DNA from: Arenicola marina
Taxonomy: Eukaryota > Annelida > Polychaeta > Arenicolidae
Assembly (NCBI GenBank): GCA_964019135.1
Contig: OZ025260.1
Span: 31,738,254 to 31,802,253 of the forward strand
Direction: 5' to 3'
Length of the DNA: 64,000 bases
Under the pieces are notes generated by a model, which was not told the DNA's origin, ran no database searches, and worked only from the letters and a program-made list of their open reading frames with translations. The position numbers were made by a program, and so were the translations under genes. Shown here one piece after another: positions 36,001-45,000 of the stretch (its first letter is position 1; the number at the start of each line of letters is the position of its first letter).

Positions 36001-39000
36001 GTAATATATTGGGAATAATATCTTGAAAGTTCTTTTCCTGAAAGAAAAACCGTGACTTTAATATTCAAGATAAACGCATTATTGGATTTAGACGCCATGC
36101 AATTTTCCCTTGTTTTCTTTAGCAACGCTTTATAAAAACGTGGTTATGTATGCACCCAAGTTTTTATTTATTGTTTATCACGTATTTGTTACAATTATAC
36201 ATACAGATAGAGCGAAAAATATACGTAGGTTAATTGGCAACTTGTAACATGTGTGTTGCTAGTGTGACCGTCACTTGTATTCTTTGATTTGTTTACGATT
36301 CTGAACTGTATTAAACATGGTTCATCAACATCGGAGCTAGTACGCCCTAAATAATAACGAAGAAACACGTTGTGCAACAATATACAATTTCATACAATAC
36401 AATACAATGCGATGCAATACAGCATAGTACAGTATAGTACAGTATAGTACAGTATAGTACAGCATAGTACAGTATATTACAGTATAGTACAGTATAGTAC
36501 AGTATAGTACAGTATAGTACAGCATAGTACAGTATAGTACAGCATAGTACAGTATAGTACAGTATAGTACAGCATAGTACAGTATATTACAGTATAGTAC
36601 AGTATAGTACAGTATAGTAGAGCATAGTACAGTATAGTACAGTATAGTACAGTATAGTACAGTATAGTACAGCATAGTACAGTATAGTACAGTATAGCAC
36701 AGTATAGTACAGTATAGTACAGCATAGTACAGTATATGACAGTATAGTACAGTATAGTGCAGTATAGTACAGTATAGTACAGTATAGTACAGTACAATGC
36801 AATGCAATGCAATGCCATGCAATCCAATACATTACAATACAAAGCAATACAGTACAATACGACACAATACAATACAGTACATTGCAAAGCAATACAGTAC
36901 AAAACGACACAATACAGTACAATACGACACAATATGATACGATACGACACGATATGATTATAAAATATCAAATTGTGTGACGTCACGCCTTTGTCTTAAG
37001 TGTTCATTATCTGGAAGAATGACCCAGAAAACAGACCTAGCCTTGTTTTATTAACGTAATTGTTCTTTATTTAAATAAAGAAGGGAAAAACTGTGCATTA
37101 TCTTGATAATGAACAGTTGTTGTCAATATTGACTCCGTAAAGTGTCACGGTATAATCAATCGAGCCGAGCTGAGCTGAGCCGAGTTGGTATAGTCTTGTC
37201 AGAACTTGCAAATTTCAAGACAATGAAATGTCACCGTTAAAGGGAACCGCAAGCCTGGCCTCTAACGCTGCTTTACCAATTCATATAATACCCAATTATC
37301 TATCCTCCAAATTACAAAATTTTTCGTTCTATCTATAGCTCACAAGAAAATTTAGAAGTGACCGCCGGGCACGATTTTGCGGCCTACCCAGGCGGCAGCC
37401 CTTTTTGGAGGTGTGTCCGCGATTGACCAATCAGGAGGCGATACTCTCATTTATTCAAACCGGAAATTGCGCCTATTGTGTGAGCAAAACAAGAGCGCGT
37501 GATCATCGCTAATATAAAGAGCTGCAATTCTAACTCAAATCATGGCATTGTTGCGGAGTCCAACGTCGCAAGACGTATATCAGTTTGTTTGGATGGTTTT
37601 ATTTCCATAAAACACTAAGATCAAATTCTACTGCGCGGCTTGGAACTGCCGCTGTTCATCTGTAAATCGCGGCCCTGATCTCTCTCTCCGCGAGTGATAA
37701 CATAAGGCGGTGCCACATGAGTAGTCACAATACGCGTCACTGCTACCGGCAAAATGGCGCTCTGCTCGACATTGCTGGGGGCGGGTTGCCTTAATTTTTG
37801 TCTCCTTTCCAGTCGGCCGAAACGAAGCGTTAACACTCGCCAATCTAATTTTAAGATGTAAACTTTCGGTGCAGATCAAATTAGGTTGGACACCCGCTTT
37901 AAGCTCTAGGCTTGGGGGGGGGGTGCATTAGATCAAAAGGCACAAAACATATGGTAATTCGACAGTTTTCGACGGCATATATATCCGGTGCCGCTTATGA
38001 ACGGGGGACCGTATGACATTGGTCATGCCATTCCTACTAAAGATGCCACACACATAGATATATATCCGACATAAAAAGATGATCCATTTTAAAGTAAAAG
38101 CGTTGATTCACTGATACTGCTTTTCAGGCGAGTTGTTTCATTGAAATTAGACGGGAAGACTTGACCCTTGTGGGGATTTATGAAACCAAATTCAAAATTA
38201 TATCTACTAAGCTTACCCCCATACCTTCTGATCCGCCACCCTGGGGCTTCGCATTGACTGGTGCATTAGTTGATCGGTAGTTCTTTTATTTTAGAGCAAA
38301 CCGCTGCTTCCCTAATGCTGTCGATTTCTTGTGTCCAATCCTAGAAAATGAACCACGCAAATCATGAGCCGAACTAATGCCTTGTTACAACAAATTTATA
38401 AGTACGTTAAAGAAACCGCTGTCGTGCATTCCCCAAATAAAGCTTAATTTTGGCAAATGCACTTCAGGGTCAAGGTCATACTAAAGTACCAAACTGGAGT
38501 GTTTTAGCAAACAATAATAAGCTTAGTTCGACTTTATAGTCACAACAATCGGCGCGCAAGGCCGCTCCTTATTGTTCTCCAAACCAGTTCAGCCGCAATG
38601 ACTCACCTTTCCCGGCACCAACGCGTCCTACCGTCTTCGGTTCGGGTGGTTTGTGGTGCAGATATGCGCCATGTTGGATTTAGTGAAGTGGACTACGCAG
38701 GACCGGACATCGGACTTCTGCAACTGGACTGTTAGTGACTTAGGGGTTTATAGGGGTCTGGAAGGGGGGTCCAGTGTTCAGTGTCGATTTTTCACCAGGT
38801 TCCGTGTCGTTTTTAGCTAAGTTCAGCGTCGTTTTTTCAAACAATCTGTGTCGATGTCGCTTTTTCAAATCCTCAGTGTCAGAATGTTGAGGTCAATGAC
38901 GAATGTCGATTTTTTAAATATACGCCTGGGTCGCGCGTCGCCATTCACCCCTTCCAAACTTCTATCTATAGCCACGGAAACTCGACTTTGTTCCAGCCTT

Positions 39001-42000
39001 CCGTTTTGGACTGACTACAATAGGACAGAAGGGGTGTTTCGTTGGTATTGGACCGGCAGGCGGCAGACGCTGGTGGCCGGAGACGCCAACTGGGACGCGG
39101 GTAACCCGATAGCCGGTCACACGTGGGTCACCCGAGAACCCAGCGGCACTTGGAGGTCGTGGAGCGTCACGGAACAAAGGGGATTCCCCTATTTTTGTGA
39201 GATTCCCCGAGACACCAGTGAGTCACTCTTCCACGCCAGGCGGCGCTCTCAATTAAGTCAATGCCTGGAAAGGATTAACGGTTTAGTGTTGCCTAGGAAA
39301 TATATACCACATGTAAAGTTCACTAGATTTTACTACTTTAGTTGAACATTTAAAATGATCGCTCCGCTTTTATTTGCGCATTTATTGTCGGTGTCCTTCA
39401 TGGTAATGCTGGCAAAGCATGATGTATCCTTTTCTCTGCTCCCGTCTTTCATATACAATGTACAGACTTATATTCTTTATTTTTCTTTATTTTCTTAATT
39501 TTCCTTTTCTTGTCCCGCTCTACCAGGGTTTGACAGGCTGTGCGGTACCCCGGCCAATGCCGACCACCAGTGTGTGTGCTATTGGCGGCGGACGGCCACC
39601 GTGCAGTGGGCAGAGGGCCAGCGGGACTGCCGCGGCCAGGGCGGCGTCCTAGCCGTCCCCAGCTCTCTGGCCGATCACGACTTCATCATGCAGCAACTCG
39701 GTATCCAAAACATCATGTGAGTCAATGATGTCCATACAACTGTTCTTCAAGCAGGCATTTAAGAATAATTCGATGATAAACGTACGAGACTGGTATAGGA
39801 ATAGGAGAATGAGCGGTCTGCATCACTCGTCGCCGGAATACTGTATTTGGCGTATACTATGTATGTTTCTTGGAGTGTGAATGACCTATTAGGTCCAAGC
39901 ACTTTCTCCCCTGTTTAACTAGTTTATTCCCGGTGGAAATAATGTATGCCCCGCTTAAATGTAATGAAAGTAAAAAAATAAATAATGCATGGCGCTAATA
40001 GGCTTCCGTGCCAAAGCATGTTATATAATGCGTAATTAGTAATTTGCTGAACAATACGTTGAGGACCATGCCTTAACGCAAACCAACCAAAGGTAATGGT
40101 TGAGGAAACCTGCGATCACCATATTTATAAAAATAATCTTCGTCTCGATTAGCGGCTTATCAGAAGCATATCCTGCAAAATTCTTCACAGCATAGGCGAC
40201 ATTTTGATGGAGCAAAATGGCGGGGTACATGTGTTCTCTTTTGGGTTTGTCACCGTCAGTGGTCAATATTGGATTGGGATAGCTGATGGAATAGCTGACG
40301 GGGTGTATAGAACCACGACGGGGTCAGCTGCCGAGTTCCTTCTCTGGGCCCCCAACCAACCGAACGCCATCATCGACATGGACTGCCTGATGTATAATAC
40401 CGAGCGACTGATGATGAACAAGGACTGCGGTCTACGTAAAATGCCCATCTGTCAGTCAATGCCAGGTGAGTGACGCTTAATATAAATATATTATATTTAT
40501 GTAAAACATAAAATGTTATAAATATATTACATTTATATAAATCATAAAATGTTATCAACATATTATATTTATATAAAACATAAAATGTTATAAATATATT
40601 ATATTTATATAAATCATTAAATGTTATAAATATATGATATTTGTATAAAACATTCAATGTTATAAATATATTATATTTACATATAACATTAAATGCTATA
40701 AATATATTATACTTATATAAAACATTAAGTGTTATAAATATCTTATATTTATATAAAACTGAAAAAAATTTAAATGTTATATGCCGAAAAAGGTAATGAA
40801 ACAATGCAGTGTCCCTTTGCATGGATTAAGATGCATCTGTTCATATTCAGATGAAATGAATCCCATGATATAGGCAGTTGAAGTTAAGAGATATATCTGA
40901 TTCAGTTGACATGTTTCCAATTTCCCCAAAATACCGATGTGTCTATGACTTTGCCTTTGTCCATCGTATATACACGGTCTGACTTATTTGTATTGTTCTC
41001 CCACAGCTCACTACCAGGCCCCATGTACAGACGTCAATGGCTGCCTGGATCACATAAGTACGTTACCAGCTTGCTGATAACATTGGATAATTTCGTTATT
41101 TAACGCAGTGATTACTTGTATGATATCGACATTTTGCCTAATCCAGATTGTCGACATTAGCAGTCCAAAATCTTAGTTTTGTGCGCCCGCCACTAGTGAA
41201 ATTCATTTTCCGGGGCGGTTTCTTGCAATGACTTGGCCTCCATACGCATGAATGTAGAATAAAATAACTAAAATTCCAATTATAAAAAAGAGAGCGGTGG
41301 CGACGGATGCTATTTTCCGTTAGTGGGTCCGTTATCTATCTTATCGTTGGAACAGAGCTACCCCTAGCGAATGCAATATTGCTTGATCTAAATGATGGTG
41401 ACCGAATCACGAACGAAATGATGCTTCTCTGATATTCATCACTGTTGCAATATATTATTTAATAACACTCTTTGTCATAAATCAGTTTCCACAAATTACG
41501 AATATAACTTAAACCTTGTTCTTTCTCAAACAGCGCGCTGGACGGTAAACGACGGGCCCGTAAACTTTGAATGGAAAAACTATAAGACGACAGTTGTGCA
41601 GTACAATGGTGTGGCAAACGTGGATCAATGTTGGGCTCTGTGTCTGAGTGAAATCAGCCACCTATGTCTGTAAGTGACGATATTACATTAAATCTTACAT
41701 GATAATTATGCCTGTCTTAATGATGCATGCATTTGATCGATCATCTTTTTCATTTTTTAAGAAACTTATTAAAGTCTTTTTTTGTCGTGCTGCATGGTAC
41801 TAATCCTTTAAACGAAACCCACAATATTATCCATACCAGTCCCGCACTTAATGGCAACAGGACAGCAGCAATACACTATATTAGTGACGTAGTGCACACG
41901 AACGCAACACTATCTACATATATTTAAAAAAAAATCCTCTGCAAGACTACTTTTTTTGTTTAAACACCGAGGTACCGACACGATCAGATAGAAAACCAAA

Positions 42001-45000
42001 TTCAGGGAGAGTAATATCAAATTTGTAAGAATTCGGAAGGATCAATAACGGATATCTGAGAACATGATACTTGGCTACCGAGGGGTCAATTTCCTATGAA
42101 AACGGCTGAAGGAAGGGGGTGGGGGGCAAACAATGACGGAGGTGTTATCGCGAATATTGAGCAATACAAAAACTAATGTAGCAGCAGATCGCAGTAAAAA
42201 GAAAAAAAACAAGAATTGTACAAATCCCCCAAATTTTACCAACGCATAAACGCTGAATTTCTTCCACAATGCAATCCCGGGGATTGGAAGAGGTATCTCA
42301 ATGTAGCTACTATACTGAGTATGTAATACTACGACGCCTTGTTTGATATCCTTTCAGAATGTGTCATATAAATCCGACTACCACAGGACGTGACTGTATC
42401 ATTCCATCTTGCAGGTCAGTGAACTATGCCGGTACGGGTCTTTGCTTCTTGAAGAACGGCAACAAGGCGACCCTAGGTGGCAGTTACAGCAAGTCGGCCC
42501 GAGCGAGATATCGGGAGCGTGTCTACATAAGTACGAACGAGATGTCACGAGACATGCACCCTTGGGTCATTTGGCTAACGGTAAAATAAGTGTCTGGGTA
42601 CATGTTCCAAAGAGCCTTACCCGAAACGGGAAATTCCCTTTGATGTGACGCATTTGATGTTCAGCTCAGAATGTGAGATTACGGATCGAATCCCGTCCAG
42701 TTCGGGATGTGGATATTGATAGGTACATTCGGATCCAGAGTAGGAAATACTACAAATATACAAAATTATACTAATTATACTAATTTCAGAAAGCGACCCC
42801 GCGGATTTCTGCTTCCGGTACAAGTCGGAGGGGGTCACGTGGTATGAAGCTCGCCAGGCCTGTCTGGATATCGGGTCCGCCTGGTACCTGGCCCAACCCA
42901 ACGACACGACCCTCTGGGCGGACCTCCACAGCCTCGCCAAGACGTGAGGCCCTGTGTCTGGCAGACGCAGTATTGTCTGTTTTGTCTATTTTGCAGGAAA
43001 TCTAAGGGACTTTTTCCAGTAAATTTCCCCAAGCACGAATTTGAATAATATTTTTCATGAACAAAATTGCAAACAATTGTCATGCTCAAAATGGTTATGC
43101 TTGACCATTGTCATTTGAGTACAATGTTCTTGAGCTCCAGGAGAATGAAATATGCGTTGGTAAAAAATATGGAATTTTTATTAAGGTTGTAAATAATAAA
43201 GGTTGAAAATAGTCATTTAGTAGTGGTGAAATTTGACGAACATTGGTCAGAATTACCCCCTCGGGCGTTGCATGGAAATCCCCCCCCCCCCTTTGTTTCT
43301 GTATTCGCTTGATCATTTATTCAAAGGATTAACATATTCACGCATTTTATGATAGGTGTAATATATCGAATAGAAAGACGTCAGCTTTTGACACATATTG
43401 CCCAAAACCAATCTCGAGCGCGTGACACTAACTTAGGAGTCCATTTCATGGAATCGTCTTGACGAGGCCGTTTGATGGTTGCAGCCAGGACGTTAACTTG
43501 TGGATCGCGGCGTCTGACCTGGACATGGACTCCCAGGTTCGTTGGGCGGACAGGACCTACCCCTCCTGGGTGGCGTGGAAAGACGTGACACAGACCAATC
43601 ACGACTTAGATAACAATTGTTTCAGCCTGGAGAAAAGCGATGGGAGATGGACGAAACAAAACTGCAACAACTCTATCGAATTTGTCTGCCAAGCTCGGAA
43701 AGGTATGTTTGTACGACAGCTTTACTGGAGAGAAGATCAGTCTTATAGCTCATGCTGGGTAGGTGTAGTTTATCTAAAGTGGGATACCTAAAGCGTTCAA
43801 CTTATTGCTTGTAATCTTTACTGGATACGGTTTAACACTGTTTCGGTTATTATGTAATTTTTTAAGGAATGCGTACATTAGCATATTTATATCTACATGT
43901 CGAAGTATACCAGAAAACAACAATTCCTCACGTGTTATGTCAATCAAGATATTTTCCAGTAGTATCTCCCTTTATTTATACATGTAAAGGGCTTTGGAAG
44001 GCGTAAGTGTCAACAGGCGACTTTGCCGTTTTTTAAAAAATCAACACCGCCATTGGCATTCAAATTCGACACCGATACAGTTTTACAATTGCTTCTGAAA
44101 ACTTGGACGGCGACACCGTCATTCAACATTGGACACCGTAAATTTTGACAAATGATACTTGAAACTGGGCCGTCCTCCTCTTTCCGACCCCTATTTAAAT
44201 ATATAAATGTCATATGTTATGCAATAAGGCCCTATATACCACATGTTCATTCTTAACAATGGGTGTCAAATGTGTGATCCGCAATTGCCACCAACCATGA
44301 ATATATGTTGCCAATCAGAAAAGAAAATACTCACATAAGATTCCGATGTCATAAGACTTTGAATTCGTCTTCAGCCGACATTGTGGCCTCCGTGGCCGTG
44401 ACCTTGATCCACGGTGACGTGACACACGATCCGTCCACCGACCAGCTAGTCGCTTCCTGCCACTCCGGGTACATCTTTAACGGCACCGGCACAGCTTCCA
44501 AAAGCATACACATGTGCAACGAAAACCTACGGGACACCTGCCAGGGTTGGTTACAGTTCTTTCCTACTAGTATGACGGTTATTAATTGCCACACAAAACA
44601 AACTTTTTATGTGAACGGAGTAGGAAGCATTACGTGGGGGTATGTCCATCATTCTGTTTGCTTGTTTGCAGTATGTGAAGCTGTGTAAAAGAGCTGAACT
44701 TCAGATTTGATATAAACTATACGATCCAATCTGGTAGAGATTACCAGACAATGCAGAAAGGGCTAACCACCAGACTTCGGATAGTCTCTATAAAGTTTTC
44801 TGGGCGATTTTGCGTGCGTTCTCTTTCTGTATTCCCTGTGGGTACCCGAGGGTGACTTGTGTGTAGTGCGGGTAATGTGGGTGATATGTGTGTATTTTCT
44901 GTGGGTACCCGAGGGTGACTTGTGTGTAGTGTGGGTAATGTGGGTAATATGTGTGTAGTGTGGGTAATGTGGGTGATATGTGTGTAGTGTGGGTAATGTG

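Larger units (their letters stand above)
34831..38996. other. Lectin gene intron 4, right part
   Basis: AT-rich unique sequence apart from the features listed separately. 37,240-37,900 has a distinct GC-richer composition and may be an old mobile element; on the plus strand FYCAAWNC (about 37,626) is weakly like the start of a THAP zinc finger, but this is not supported enough to call. Around 38,775-38,915 a loose motif gtgtcgattttt recurs. Confidence 0.5.

Noticed and set aside
36337-36986. Leu/Tyr/Cys-rich ORFs on the minus strand
   Set aside because: Translation of the 10-bp repeat in several frames.
37600-37880. Possible THAP-type zinc-finger remnant
   Set aside because: Only a short FYCAAWNC match followed by a stop soon after; no inverted repeats were found around it.
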